Positions 35,673 to 44,118 of a stretch of 64,000 nt of DNA are shown in pieces. Position 1 is the stretch's first letter. Every line of letters starts with the position of its first letter. Both the position numbers and the translations under genes were made by a program. The DNA lies in assembly GCF_008807375.1 (NCBI RefSeq), contig NZ_CP043311.1, positions 2,336,001 to 2,400,000 on the forward strand. The letters are read 5' to 3'. Source of the stretch: Pseudomonas lalkuanensis. GTDB lineage: Bacteria; Pseudomonadota; Gammaproteobacteria; Pseudomonadales; Pseudomonadaceae. Below the pieces are notes generated by a model, which saw nothing but the letters and a program-made list of their open reading frames with translations, did no database searches and was not told the DNA's origin.

Positions 35673-36623
35673 TCAGCCGATGACGCGCAGGATGTCGGCG
35701 CGGTTGATTTCGGTGCGGCCGTCCTCGTACCACTCCGGAATCGCTTCCTTGAGCAGTTCCTTGTCGCCATCCAGCTTGAACGGCTGGGTGTAGCGCTTCT
35801 TGCGGTAGGCGTAGATGTAGTAGGTGCCGTCGCGGTACAGGATGCGGTCGAAGGTGTAGAAGCCGATGTGCGAGCCGTTGCAGCGCGCGGTCAGCACCAC
35901 GTCGCCTTCTTCGTAGGGCAGGGCGCCCTCGGCGCATTCGTAGGTGAAGAACTCGCGGACATCATCCCAGGCCACGCCGTCGCTGCTGGACTTGAGGTAA
36001 TCGCGCGCCTCGTCCTCGGACTGTTGCGAGTGATCGCTGTACCAGATGAACAGCGGAATGCTCTGGTTGATGTCGTCGCCCAGCCAGCCTTCGCTGTCCA
36101 GGTATTCGGCGCTGCGCGCCAGGCCCGCCTGCATGCGGCGATGGTTCTGCTTGTAGGCGTCCAGCGCATCCTCGAAGGTTTGCGAGTGGTTGCAGGCCAA
36201 TACGCCATCGGCGGATTTGAGGGCCTGGACGCGTGCCAGGTAGGCGTCGTACAGGGCGGCATCGTTGATCACGGTGCAGGTGTCGCGCACCAGGCTGACG
36301 CCTACCTGGGTGAGGTTGGCGCTGCCGACGATGACCACGTCCGGCTCGATCAGGTAGAGCTTCCAGTTCACGCTCGCCTGGTAGCGGAAGTCCACCGACA
36401 GGGCCAGGTCCGGGTTCGCTTCATTGAGGCAGTGCTCGATGAAGTCAGGGGACGTGAGCGAGTTGATGGAACCGACCAGGATGTCCAGTCGGTTGCCGTT
36501 CTCGATCAACTGGTCGATCAGGGGCTCGGTGCCGCTGGCGAAGGCGGAAACTATCGTGATCTTCTTTCCGCTCAGTTCGCCCAGATAGGTTTCAAGGCTG
36601 TCTTCGTAATCCAGAATTTCCAT
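35673..36623 (-). CDS. Phospholipase D-like domain protein with altered HKD motif
   Basis: 316-residue protein starting at ATG 36623 (MEILDYEDSLETYLGEL, with GGAG upstream; the frame is open further 5' without coding character). It has a PLD-like nuclease fold: ITIVSAFASGTEPL and DILVGSINSL, then a single motif region N-W-K-LYLIEPDVVIVGSANLT. The active-site His of H-x-K is replaced by Asn86, while Lys88 and the GSANLT segment (residues 100-105) are kept. The C-terminal 180 residues are of unknown type and rich in Tyr/Asp. It may be an inactive or modified nuclease. No mobile-element or restriction genes are adjacent. Confidence 0.75.
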   Translation of the reverse strand: MEILDYEDSLETYLGELSGKKITIVSAFASGTEPLIDQLIENGNRLDILVGSINSLTSPDFIEHCLNEANPDLALSVDFRYQASVNWKLYLIEPDVVIVGSANLTQVGVSLVRDTCTVINDAALYDAYLARVQALKSADGVLACNHSQTFEDALDAYKQNHRRMQAGLARSAEYLDSEGWLGDDINQSIPLFIWYSDHSQQSEDEARDYLKSSSDGVAWDDVREFFTYECAEGALPYEEGDVVLTARCNGSHIGFYTFDRILYRDGTYYIYAYRKKRYTQPFKLDGDKELLKEAIPEWYEDGRTEINRADILRVIG

Positions 36624-36786
36624 ACAGTCTCCAGCGACATCTTTTCTGCAATTTCGCCATTTTCGCACAGGCAATGACAAAGGCCAGCGTCGGCAACGTT
36701 TCGCGGGTCCGCTGCAAGGCTTTGACGCCTGATATGCAGCCCGAAGCACCAGGCTCCGGGGCTGGAAAGTGAACGGATACGGGGCG

Positions 36787-37272
36787 TCAGCCGTTGCTTT
36801 CGGCGAACTCCCGCAGGGCATCGCCATCCAGGCGGTAGCGAATCCATTCGTCCTGGGGCAGGGCGCCGATGGAGCGGTAGAAGTCGATGGCGGGCTGGTT
36901 CCAGTCCAGCACGCTCCACTCCAGGCGGCCGCAGTCGTTGGCGCGGGCTTCACGGGCGATTTCCCTCAACAGCTGGCGGCCGGCGCCGATGCCGCGTTGC
37001 TCCGGCGTGATGTAGAGGTCTTCCAGGTAGATGCCGTTGCGGCCCAGCCAGGTGGAGTAGCTGTAGAAGTACACGGCGTAACCGATCGGCTGCCCGTCCT
37101 TCAGGCAGATCAGCGCGCGGGATGGCGCGTTCTCGGCGAACAGGGTACGGCGGATGTCTTCGGCGCTGGCGATGACCTCGTGGCCGGCCCGCTCGTACAC
37201 CGCCAGTTCGATGATGAAGTCGAGGATCTGTTGGGCGTCTTCTGGCCGGGCGGGGCGGATCGAGAGGGTCAC
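36787..37272 (-). CDS. GNAT family N-acetyltransferase
   Basis: 161-residue acetyltransferase. The core motif is LYITPEQRGIGAGRQLLREI (R-G-x-G-A acetyl-CoA loop), preceded by GRNGIYLEDLYI and followed by WSVLDWNQPAIDFYRSIGA. It resembles the diamine/thialysine N-acetyltransferase-like group, but the substrate is not certain. The start is set at GTG 37272 (TLSIRPARPEDAQQI), seven bases after GGAG; a TTG at 37278 directly abuts that site. It is divergent from the LysR-type gene at 37362. Confidence 0.87.
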   Translation of the reverse strand: MTLSIRPARPEDAQQILDFIIELAVYERAGHEVIASAEDIRRTLFAENAPSRALICLKDGQPIGYAVYFYSYSTWLGRNGIYLEDLYITPEQRGIGAGRQLLREIAREARANDCGRLEWSVLDWNQPAIDFYRSIGALPQDEWIRYRLDGDALREFAESNG

Positions 37273-37361
37273 GGGCAATCTCCATGAAGGGGTGAGGCAA
37301 CCATGCTAGTGCCTTTGCTAGAGTGCATGAAGTGCATTTATATCATTGCAAAGTGAAAGGT

Positions 37362-38279
37362 ATGCATTCCGCTCTCCGTCGTCTCGATCTCAACCTGCTG
37401 CTCGCCTTCGACGCCCTCTACCGTCACCGCAGCGTCACCTCGGCGGCCGCCGAACTGGCCATCAGCGCCTCGGCCTTCAGCCATGCGCTGGGGCGGCTGC
37501 GGGAGGCGCTGAACGACGAGCTGTTCATTCGCCAGGGCAACCGCATGCACCCGACCCACCGTGCCGAGTTGCTGATGGAACCGGTGGCCAGCGCGCTCAA
37601 GACCCTCGCCGAAGGGCTGGGCCAATGGGAGCCTTTCGTTCCTGCCTTCAGCCAGCGCACCTTCACCTTCGCGGCTACCGACTACACCGCCTTCGCCTTG
37701 CTGCCGGCCCTGATGCAGCGCCTGCAGATGGAGGCGCCGGGCATTCGCGTGCGTCTGGTGCAGTCCGAACGCAAGGTCTCCATCGAGGACCTGGCTAGCG
37801 GGCGCATCGACTTCGCCCTTGGCTACAGCGAGGGGCGCGACCAGTTGCCCGGTGGCGTGGAAGTGCTCGACTGGCTGACCGACCGCTACCTGGTCATCGC
37901 CCGCCGCGGTCATCCGCGCGTACGCGGCACCCTGGACCTCGTCGGCTACCTGGCCGAGCGGCACGTGGTAGTGACACCCTGGAACGAATCCAGCGGCGCC
38001 ATCGACCACGTGCTGGAGGGCATGGGCCTGCAGCGTGAGGTGGCGGTGCAGCTGCCGACCGTGATGGCCGCGCCCTTCATCGTCGGCAGCACCGACCTGC
38101 TGATGACGGTGCCCGGCCACGCTGCCCGCACCCTGCAGCAGGTGGCCGGGGTCGAGCTGTATCCTGCTCCCTTCGAGATTCCGCCCTACGCGCTACGGCT
38201 CTACAGCCACGCCAAGTACGCCCGCAGCGACGCCCATGCCTGGATGCTGGAACAGCTGCGTTCGCTGCGGGTCCGCTAA
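37362..38279 (+). CDS. LysR family transcriptional regulator
   Basis: 305-residue LysR-type regulator from the ATG at 37362 (MHSALRRLDLNLLLAFDALY), six bases or less after GAAAGG. The N-terminal winged HTH is clear (RHRSVTSAAAELAISASAFS-HALGRLREALNDELFIRQGN). The substrate-binding domain follows (FTFAATDYTAFALLPALMQ). A YeeE/YedE gene starts 36 bases downstream on the same strand, and a GNAT gene is divergent. The inducer is not identifiable. Confidence 0.9.
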   Translation: MHSALRRLDLNLLLAFDALYRHRSVTSAAAELAISASAFSHALGRLREALNDELFIRQGNRMHPTHRAELLMEPVASALKTLAEGLGQWEPFVPAFSQRTFTFAATDYTAFALLPALMQRLQMEAPGIRVRLVQSERKVSIEDLASGRIDFALGYSEGRDQLPGGVEVLDWLTDRYLVIARRGHPRVRGTLDLVGYLAERHVVVTPWNESSGAIDHVLEGMGLQREVAVQLPTVMAAPFIVGSTDLLMTVPGHAARTLQQVAGVELYPAPFEIPPYALRLYSHAKYARSDAHAWMLEQLRSLRVR

Positions 38280-38315
38280 TCTTGGCGTAAGACCCGGCCT
38301 GCGGAGGGCAAGGGC

Positions 38316-39260
38316 GTGATCCTGCTGGCGAGCGTGTTTCTGGCCCTGCTGATGGGCTTTGCCGTGCAGCGCGGTGGCACCTGTCTGGTGGCCGCGCTGG
38401 AAGAGGTGGTGCACAGGCGCCGCTGGGCGCGCTTTCGTGCGTTGCTGGAAACGTCCCTCTGGGTGCTGGGCGGCTTCGTCCTGCTGCGCGCCCTCGATCG
38501 TCTGCCCATGGTGCCCATGGGGTTTCCGCTGCACTGGCATGCCGCGCTGGGCGGCGCCTTGCTGGGTGTCGGTGCCTTCCTCAATGGCGGCTGTGCGTTC
38601 GGCGTGGTGGCGCGGATCGGCTCCGGGCAATGGGCCTGGCTGGCGACGCCCCCGGGGTTTCTCGCCGGCTTCGGGCTGGCCGGGAACGGCCTGGGCATGA
38701 CGTCGGCGATGCCGGTGGCGATTCCCGAATGGATGCAGCAGGTGCCCATCGGCCTGGTGCCCCTGATCATCGCGGCACTGGTGGCACGGTTGGGCTGGCT
38801 GGCGTGGAACCGCTACAACGGCTCGACCGATGTTTCCCTCTGGTCGCCGCATCATGCCACCATCGTTCTGGGCGTCAGCTTCCTGTTGCTGTTCGTCTGT
38901 GTCGGCGCCTGGTCCTACACCGACATCCTCGCCGAGCTGGCCACCGGACGCTTCATGGAGCTGGGCTTGCGCGGCCTCCTGCTGCCGGCAATGTTCACCG
39001 GTGCGCTGCTGGGGGGCTGGAGCGCCGGGCTCTGGGAGCACCGCTGGCCCAGCCCGCGCGCCCTGGTGAAGTGTTTCTGCGGCGGGGTGCTGATGGGCGT
39101 GGGGGCAACCCTGGTTCCGGGCGGCAATGACAGCCTGATCCTGTTCGGCATGCCGCTGCTCTGGCCCAACGCCTGGCTGGCTTTTGCCTGCATGTGCGTG
39201 GTGGTGGTGGTGACGCTCTGGCTGTCGGAGCTGGGAAAGGGGCAGCGCGCCAGGTCGTAG
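38316..39260 (+). CDS. YeeE/YedE family transporter, full-length
   Basis: 314-residue membrane protein with about nine helices of the YeeE/YedE family. Conserved motifs are AVQRGGTCLVAALEE (first Cys) and GAFLNGGCAFGVVARIGSGQ (second Cys). The third repeat motif reads VGATLVPGGNDSLILFG, where the family often has Cys after GG; here it is Asn. Thiosulfate or another small sulfur anion is the known or proposed cargo for the family. It starts 36 bases after a LysR gene that may control it. It is unlinked to the half-size YeeE pair at 12753-13621. Confidence 0.85.
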   Translation: MILLASVFLALLMGFAVQRGGTCLVAALEEVVHRRRWARFRALLETSLWVLGGFVLLRALDRLPMVPMGFPLHWHAALGGALLGVGAFLNGGCAFGVVARIGSGQWAWLATPPGFLAGFGLAGNGLGMTSAMPVAIPEWMQQVPIGLVPLIIAALVARLGWLAWNRYNGSTDVSLWSPHHATIVLGVSFLLLFVCVGAWSYTDILAELATGRFMELGLRGLLLPAMFTGALLGGWSAGLWEHRWPSPRALVKCFCGGVLMGVGATLVPGGNDSLILFGMPLLWPNAWLAFACMCVVVVVTLWLSELGKGQRARS

Positions 39261-39383
39261 GGTGCGCTGTGCGCACCGAGTGCGGAGTGAGGCTCGGCAC
39301 CACTGCAAGCTGCTGGTGCATGCGGTGCATCTTATATCGTCAGCCCGCAATGCCAGCGGGTCTTGAACTTTTCACCAGAAATG

Positions 39384-39411
39384 AAAAAGCCCGGCGATGG
39401 CCGGGCTTTTT
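39384..39411. terminator. Bidirectional Rho-independent terminator
   Basis: AAAAAGCCCGGC (39384-39395), loop GATG, GCCGGGCTTTTT (39400-39411). It is a strong stem with A and T tracts on both sides. It lies between the convergent YeeE gene (plus) and the amidotransferase-like gene (minus). Confidence 0.92.
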
Positions 39412-39425
39412 CATGAACGGGTGGA

Positions 39426-40241
39426 TCAGGCTGCGTGGTCGAACGCCTTGCCTTTGGCCTTGCGCTCTACCTGCTTGCGGCAGGCCTCACCGAAGGCTTC
39501 GAAGATCTTCACCGAATCGGGGTTCTTCGCCGCCTGCCATTCCGGGTGCCACTGCACCGCGAAGAGGAAGGGCGAGAGGGTCGGCGCGTGGATGGCTTCC
39601 ACCAGACCGTCTTCGGCCCGTGCGATGGCTTCGATGCCCTTGCCGAGGGTTTTCAGGCCCTGGCCGTGCAGCGAGTTCACCTGGATGGTGTCGGTGCCCA
39701 GAACCTTGTGCAGCCAGCTGTTCTGATCCACACGTACGCTGTGTGCCGGGGCGTACTGGACGTCCACCGGGTCTTCCGGGTTTTCGCGATGGTCGTTGAA
39801 GCCGGCCTCGGAATAGACCTTCTGGTACATGTCGCCGCCCAGGGCGACGTTGATTTCCTGCATGCCACGGCAGATGCCGAAGATCGGCAGGCCGCGCTGG
39901 ATGGCAGCACGAATCAGGGGCAGGTCGAAGAGGTCGCGATCCTTGTCCTGACCTTTCTCCGGAGTCAGGTTTTCCTGGCCGTAGAGGGTCGGGTCGATGT
40001 TGCTGCCGGCACCGGTGAGGTAAACGCCGTCAGCCATATCGAGGTACTGCTCGAGGTCTTCGGTGCCGCAGCAGGTGGGCACGAGGACCGGTACACATTC
40101 GGAGATCTCTACCAGCGGCACGATGTACTTGTGGGTCATCACCTGGTAGTCGTGGCCCTTGCGTTCCTGGGCGCCCATGGACATCAGGACGACCGGTTTA
40201 CGAGTGGTCTGTTTCTTATTGCCAATGTTGCTGTTGGACAT
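39426..40241 (-). CDS. Gamma-glutamyl-GABA hydrolase family protein (peptidase C26, PuuD-like)
   Basis: 271-residue class I glutamine amidotransferase-like hydrolase. The nucleophile elbow is IFGICRGMQEINVALGGDMYQ (Cys), and the catalytic His/Glu pair is in FLFAVQWHPEW. VLMSMGAQERKG near the start and GVYLTGAGSNIDPTLYG are family landmarks. Relatives cleave gamma-glutamyl-GABA in the putrescine pathway or act in glutamine/glutamylpolyamine metabolism. The ATG at 40241 follows AAGGTGA by five bases. No other puu genes are adjacent, so the exact substrate is uncertain. Confidence 0.9.
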   Translation of the reverse strand: MSNSNIGNKKQTTRKPVVLMSMGAQERKGHDYQVMTHKYIVPLVEISECVPVLVPTCCGTEDLEQYLDMADGVYLTGAGSNIDPTLYGQENLTPEKGQDKDRDLFDLPLIRAAIQRGLPIFGICRGMQEINVALGGDMYQKVYSEAGFNDHRENPEDPVDVQYAPAHSVRVDQNSWLHKVLGTDTIQVNSLHGQGLKTLGKGIEAIARAEDGLVEAIHAPTLSPFLFAVQWHPEWQAAKNPDSVKIFEAFGEACRKQVERKAKGKAFDHAA

Positions 40242-40564
40242 ATTTCACCTTGGGACAGGCTCAGCCTATCGTTGCTGTGCAGGCGCGCCAGTGCGGTTTG
40301 GGGCTACCTGAGATCCCGAGCACTGCCGGCAATCGTCGGGGCGATTTCCGGTCGGGACCTGCTATATAGCCTGCCAGAGCCGTTTAATATGTCAAACGAG
40401 GCTGACGAAAAACGTAAAAAATAATGGCCGATTTTTATCGATTTCTATTAGATAAGTTATTGATATTTATGGATATTATTGTTCTTAGAAAAATATTTTT
40501 CGGTTCAGCATCTAAAACGAGTGTTCAGAATGCTGGACTTTTGGCCTGAGCGGGAAGCCCTGAC
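40242..40564. other. AT-rich 323-base gap between two minus-strand genes
   Basis: The part at about 40420-40515 is strikingly AT-rich for this window (for example TTATTGATATTTATGGATAT). I see no ORF of coding character, no tRNA and no repeat element. It lies upstream of the amidotransferase-like gene, so it probably contains that gene's promoter; an AT-rich nucleoid-protein target is possible. Confidence 0.4.
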
Positions 40565-41479
40565 CTAAAGCGTCGTCGCCTTGCCCTGGCTGTCCAGCTC
40601 GAACACCTTGTTGCGCATCAACCGCTCCTTCAGCCAGCGCTTGGCCTTGCCGCGACCCTGGCGACGTGGCCAGAGCAGATCCACGCCCACCAGCCAATCC
40701 GTGTGCGGATAGGCAGCCAGCTGCAGCTCCACCAGGTCACCGCTGGCCAGCTCACGATGGATCAGTTGGCGTGGCAGGGTGGCCCAGCCGAGCCCCGCGC
40801 GCACCATTTCCAGCAACGCCATATAGCTTTCCGCCTGCCAGAGCTGGGGCGCGCGCAGGTATTCACTGCTGGGCAGCTTGCTGGCATGGGCGCTGAAGGC
40901 CAGGCGGCGATGGGCGTGCAGGTCGGCGAAGCTGACCTGGGACAGCTGCGCCAGCGGGTGGGCGGGGTGGGTGACGTGCACCATGATCAGCTTGCCCAGT
41001 TGCTGGAACTCCAGTTCCCGCGGGTATTCCGGCTGGGAAAAGGCGATGCCCATTTCCACTTCGCCCTTCTGCACCATGCCGGCGACGTCGCCGTACACCG
41101 GGTGGCGGACGACCAGGTCCACATAAGGAAAGGCCTGTTCGAATTCGCAGAGCACCGGCATCACGGTGTTGTAAGGCACCTCGATGGCCAGGGTCAGGCT
41201 CGGCTCGGTTTCCTCCGTCAGGCTGTCGGCGTGGCCTTCCAGGGCCAGGCAGCGTTCCAGCACCGCTTCGGCTTCCAGCAGCAGCTTCTGTCCGGCCGCG
41301 GTCAGCGCGGGAATACGTGTGGAACGGTCGAACAGCTCTACCCCCAGGTCCGCTTCCAGATTGGCGATGGCGGCGCTGATGGTGGATTGGGTACGCCCCA
41401 GCCGGCGCGCAGCGGCCGAGAAGGAGCCTGCCTGGGCAACAGTGACCAGCACCTGCAACTGATCCAGTGAAAACCGCAT
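40565..41479 (-). CDS. LysR family regulator of the purine operon (predicted)
   Basis: 304-residue LysR-type regulator (start ATG 41479, MRFSLDQLQVLVTVAQAGSF; an ATG at 41500 is possible). The HTH is SFSAAARRLGRTQSTISAAI-ANLEADLGVELFDRSTRIP. The effector domain follows. It is divergent from the NCS2 permease-deaminase-hydroxyisourate hydrolase-like operon that starts 157 bases away, so it probably controls that operon in response to a purine. The ligand is inferred from context only. Confidence 0.88.
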   Translation of the reverse strand: MRFSLDQLQVLVTVAQAGSFSAAARRLGRTQSTISAAIANLEADLGVELFDRSTRIPALTAAGQKLLLEAEAVLERCLALEGHADSLTEETEPSLTLAIEVPYNTVMPVLCEFEQAFPYVDLVVRHPVYGDVAGMVQKGEVEMGIAFSQPEYPRELEFQQLGKLIMVHVTHPAHPLAQLSQVSFADLHAHRRLAFSAHASKLPSSEYLRAPQLWQAESYMALLEMVRAGLGWATLPRQLIHRELASGDLVELQLAAYPHTDWLVGVDLLWPRRQGRGKAKRWLKERLMRNKVFELDSQGKATTL

Positions 41480-41636
41480 GGCCAATCTCTCGCAATCCAT
41501 CGATGGAAGCGATGGTTATTCATTTGTTCCATCGTGAGCAAGCGGAGATCATTCACCTCAGCCAGCACTGCCTCCTCGAATCGCTGGGCAACCCACACCC
41601 CATAAGAAGAACACGTTGCTTTGCAGGAGAACTTCC

Positions 41637-42962
41637 ATGAGCCATCCCCATCCGGTGGACCAGCTGCTTCCCGTTCGCCAACTCGTCACCTACGGCCTGC
41701 AACATGTGCTGGTGCTCTATGCCGGCGCCGTGGCCGTGCCGCTGATCCTCGGCAGCGCCCTTGGCCTTTCCACCGCTGAAGTGGTGTTGCTGATCAACGC
41801 CAACCTGCTCACCTCGGGCATCGCCACCCTGATCCAGACCCTCGGCTTCTGGCGCTTCGGCGCCCGCCTGCCGCTGGTGCAGGCCTGCTCCTTCATCGCC
41901 TTGGCGCCGATGATCATGATCGGCAAGGCCTACGGGCTGACCGAGGTATTCGGCGCGGTGATCGCCGCCGGGGTCATCACCATTGCGCTGGCGCCGGTGT
42001 TCAGCCGCCTGCTGCGTTTCTTCCCGCCTGTAGTGATTGGCAGCCTGATCACCATCATCGGCATCTCGCTCATGCCGGCGGCGGCCATCTGGCTCGGTGG
42101 CGGCAACCCCGGCGCGGAAGATTTCGGCAAACCTGCCAACCTGCTGCTGGGCCTGGCCACGGTGGCCATCACCCTGGTGATCCATGCGCGCTTTTCCGGC
42201 TTTGTCGGCAACCTCAGCGTATTGATCGGGCTGTTCGCCGGTAGCCTGATTGCTGCCGCCTTCGGCATGACCGACTTCAGCCGGGTAGGGCAGGCGGCCT
42301 GGTTCGAACTCTCCGCACCCATGGCCTTCGGCGCACCGCAGTTCTCCCTGACCCCCATCCTGATCATGACTCTGGCGATGCTGGTGATCATGGCCGAGAC
42401 CACCGGCAACTGCCTGGCCATCGGCAAACTCACCGGCCGCACCATCACGCAGCGCACCCTGGGCGATGCGTTCCGCGCCGATGGCCTGTCCACCATGATC
42501 GGCGGCTTGTTCAACAGCTTCCCCTACAACGCCTTCACCCAGAACACCGGCCTCATCGCCCTTTCCAACATCAAGAGCCGCTTCGTGGTGGCTGCCGCCG
42601 GCGGCCTGATGATCCTCATGGGGCTGTTCCCCAAGCTGGGCGCGCTGATCGCCGCCGTGCCCACCCCGGTGCTGGGCGGCTGCGCCATCGTGATGTTCGG
42701 CATGACCACGGTGGCCGGCATCCAGGAGTTGTCGCGAGTGCGCTTCGAGGGCACTCGCAATGCCCTGGTGGTGGCTGTGTCGGTGAGCGTCGGCGTGCTG
42801 CCGATGTCCTTCCCGGCCCTGTTCGAGCACTTCCACGGCGCCCTGCGTCTGGTGCTGGAGAGCGGCATCTTCCTCGGTGCGCTGAGCGCCATCGTCCTCA
42901 ACCTCCTGCTTAACCGGGAGGAAGCCGCCAGCCAGGGTGATGCTGCCGAGCTGGCCGACTGA
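41637..42962 (+). CDS. NCS2 family nucleobase (uracil/xanthine) permease
   Basis: 441-residue permease with about 14 helices. NCS2 features are QHVLVLYAGAVAVPLILGSA near the N-terminus, QACSFIALAPMIMIG, AETTGNCLAIGKLTGR, the QNTGLIALSNI motif (NxG type) after FNSFPYNAF, and FGMTTVAGIQ. The xanthine/urate branch is more likely than uracil given the neighbours, but a single residue call is not safe. The ATG at 41637 follows AGGAG by eight bases. The deaminase gene begins 37 bases after its stop. Confidence 0.9.
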   Translation: MSHPHPVDQLLPVRQLVTYGLQHVLVLYAGAVAVPLILGSALGLSTAEVVLLINANLLTSGIATLIQTLGFWRFGARLPLVQACSFIALAPMIMIGKAYGLTEVFGAVIAAGVITIALAPVFSRLLRFFPPVVIGSLITIIGISLMPAAAIWLGGGNPGAEDFGKPANLLLGLATVAITLVIHARFSGFVGNLSVLIGLFAGSLIAAAFGMTDFSRVGQAAWFELSAPMAFGAPQFSLTPILIMTLAMLVIMAETTGNCLAIGKLTGRTITQRTLGDAFRADGLSTMIGGLFNSFPYNAFTQNTGLIALSNIKSRFVVAAAGGLMILMGLFPKLGALIAAVPTPVLGGCAIVMFGMTTVAGIQELSRVRFEGTRNALVVAVSVSVGVLPMSFPALFEHFHGALRLVLESGIFLGALSAIVLNLLLNREEAASQGDAAELAD

Positions 42963-42999
42963 TTCGCGCATTCGCGCCTTTACTGCCAAGGAGCTATCC

Positions 43000-43506
43000 A
43001 TGACTTTCAGCAACCTCGTTCCTGCCGGCGTCAGCGAACTCGACCTGGAACTGCTGCGCCTGTCCATCCGTCTCTCCGAGGAGTCCCGCGAGCGCGGCCG
43101 CCATCCGTTCGCCGCGCTGGTGGCCGACCGCGACGGCAAGGTGATCGCCCAGGCCGGCAACAACTCCATGCCGCCCGAAGGCGACCCGACCCAGCACGCC
43201 GAGCTGGCGGCCGCCGCCCTTGCCGCCAAGGCGTTGAGCCCGGAAGAACTGGCCCAGTGCACCCTCTACACCAGCGCCGAACCCTGCTGCATGTGCGCCG
43301 GCGCGGTGTACTGGACCGGCATTGGCCGGGTGGTCTACGCGCTGTCGGAGCATGCATTGCTCGGCCTGACCGGCGCCCATCCGGAGAACCCCACCTTCTC
43401 CCTGCCGTGCCGCGAGGTGTTCGCCCGTGGCCAGCGTGAGATCGCGGTATTGGGGCCGATGCTGGAGTCCGAGGCTGCTACCGCCCATGAAGGCTTCTGG
43501 TCATGA
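43000..43506 (+). CDS. Nucleoside/guanine-type deaminase (CMP/dCMP-deaminase fold)
   Basis: 168-residue zinc deaminase. The HAE motif occurs as DPTQHAELAAA and the second zinc motif as TSAEPCCMCAGAVYWTGI, both intact. The fold group includes tRNA adenosine, guanine and other purine base/nucleoside deaminases. The length and GRHPFAALVADRDGKVIAQA opening fit a free-substrate deaminase rather than TadA. The ATG at 43000 follows AAGGAG. Its stop overlaps the hydroxyisourate hydrolase-like start by 4 bases (ATGA). In this operon guanine or a related purine is the likely substrate; that is inference. Confidence 0.88.
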   Translation: MTFSNLVPAGVSELDLELLRLSIRLSEESRERGRHPFAALVADRDGKVIAQAGNNSMPPEGDPTQHAELAAAALAAKALSPEELAQCTLYTSAEPCCMCAGAVYWTGIGRVVYALSEHALLGLTGAHPENPTFSLPCREVFARGQREIAVLGPMLESEAATAHEGFWS

Positions 43507-43862
43507 ATGGCGGCATCTCCATCCACGTGGTGGACGTGGCCAGCGGCAGCGTGGCCGAAGGGCTGGAGGTGCGCCTGGAGCGGCTGGAGGGCGCGGACCG
43601 CGAGCTGGTCTGCGCCGGCCGCATCGGCGGTAACGGCCTGCTCACCGAGCTGGCGGGGCTGGCCGAGCGCTGCCGTCCCGGCGTCTACGAAGCCCGACTG
43701 CGAGTGGCGGATTTCTACCGCGCGCGGGGGATGCAACTGCCGGAACCACCGTTCCTCGATGAACTGGCCTACCGCTTCGGCATCGGTGAGGCCGCCCAGC
43801 ACTACCACCTGCCGTTCAAGCTCACTGCCTGGGGTGTTTCCTGTTTCCGTGGCGGCGCCTGA
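43503..43862 (+). CDS. uraH: 5-hydroxyisourate hydrolase-like protein (transthyretin family), atypical C-terminus
   Basis: 119-residue transthyretin-like protein. True 5-hydroxyisourate hydrolases convert HIU to OHCU in urate breakdown. Conserved features are ISIHVVD with His8, a likely catalytic Arg40 (CAGRIGG), and QHYHLPF with His100 and His102. The family ends in YRGS; here the end reads CFRGGA, with Tyr changed to Phe and Ser to Gly, and the opening has VVD instead of VLD. It may be an active diverged HIU hydrolase or a paralogue for another substrate. It is translationally coupled to the deaminase gene. No other ureide gene is in view. Confidence 0.78.
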   Translation: MNGGISIHVVDVASGSVAEGLEVRLERLEGADRELVCAGRIGGNGLLTELAGLAERCRPGVYEARLRVADFYRARGMQLPEPPFLDELAYRFGIGEAAQHYHLPFKLTAWGVSCFRGGA

Positions 43863-43904
43863 TTTCCGCGCTTTTCCGTAGGTTGGCGCTGAGCGCTGCG
43901 AAGC

Positions 43905-44005
43905 CCAACCTGCGGCAGGACTGCATCCTGCTTGGAATGAATTCGCCCTTACAGGATTGCGACAAGGGATGGCTGGGAGTCGCCCCTCTCCCGCTGGGAG
44001 AGGGG
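43905..44005. repeat. Composite intergenic repeats before the DUF1615 gene
   Basis: GCCCAACCTGCGGCAGGACT-GCATCCTGC followed by GAATGAATTCGCCC (about 43905-43951) matches the composite near 32195-32248. A second hairpin CCCCTCTCCC-GCT-GGGAGAGGGG lies at 43983-44005, of the kind seen widely between genes in GC-rich gammaproteobacteria. Confidence 0.6.
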
Positions 44006-44118
44006 CCGGGGGGAGGGCATGTTTCATGCCCCGCCGAATCGCTACCTGAAATCCATTCGCGCCGCAGCTGTCTTTCATGCCATGTTTCGCCGGCATGAAC
44101 CGCAAGGCAGCCCCTTTC

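Noticed and set aside
36624..36953. N-terminal extension of the PLD-like protein to 36953
   Set aside because: The added 110 residues are Ser/Pro/Cys-rich and overlap the GNAT gene in another frame. The ATG at 36623 has GGAG seven bases upstream.
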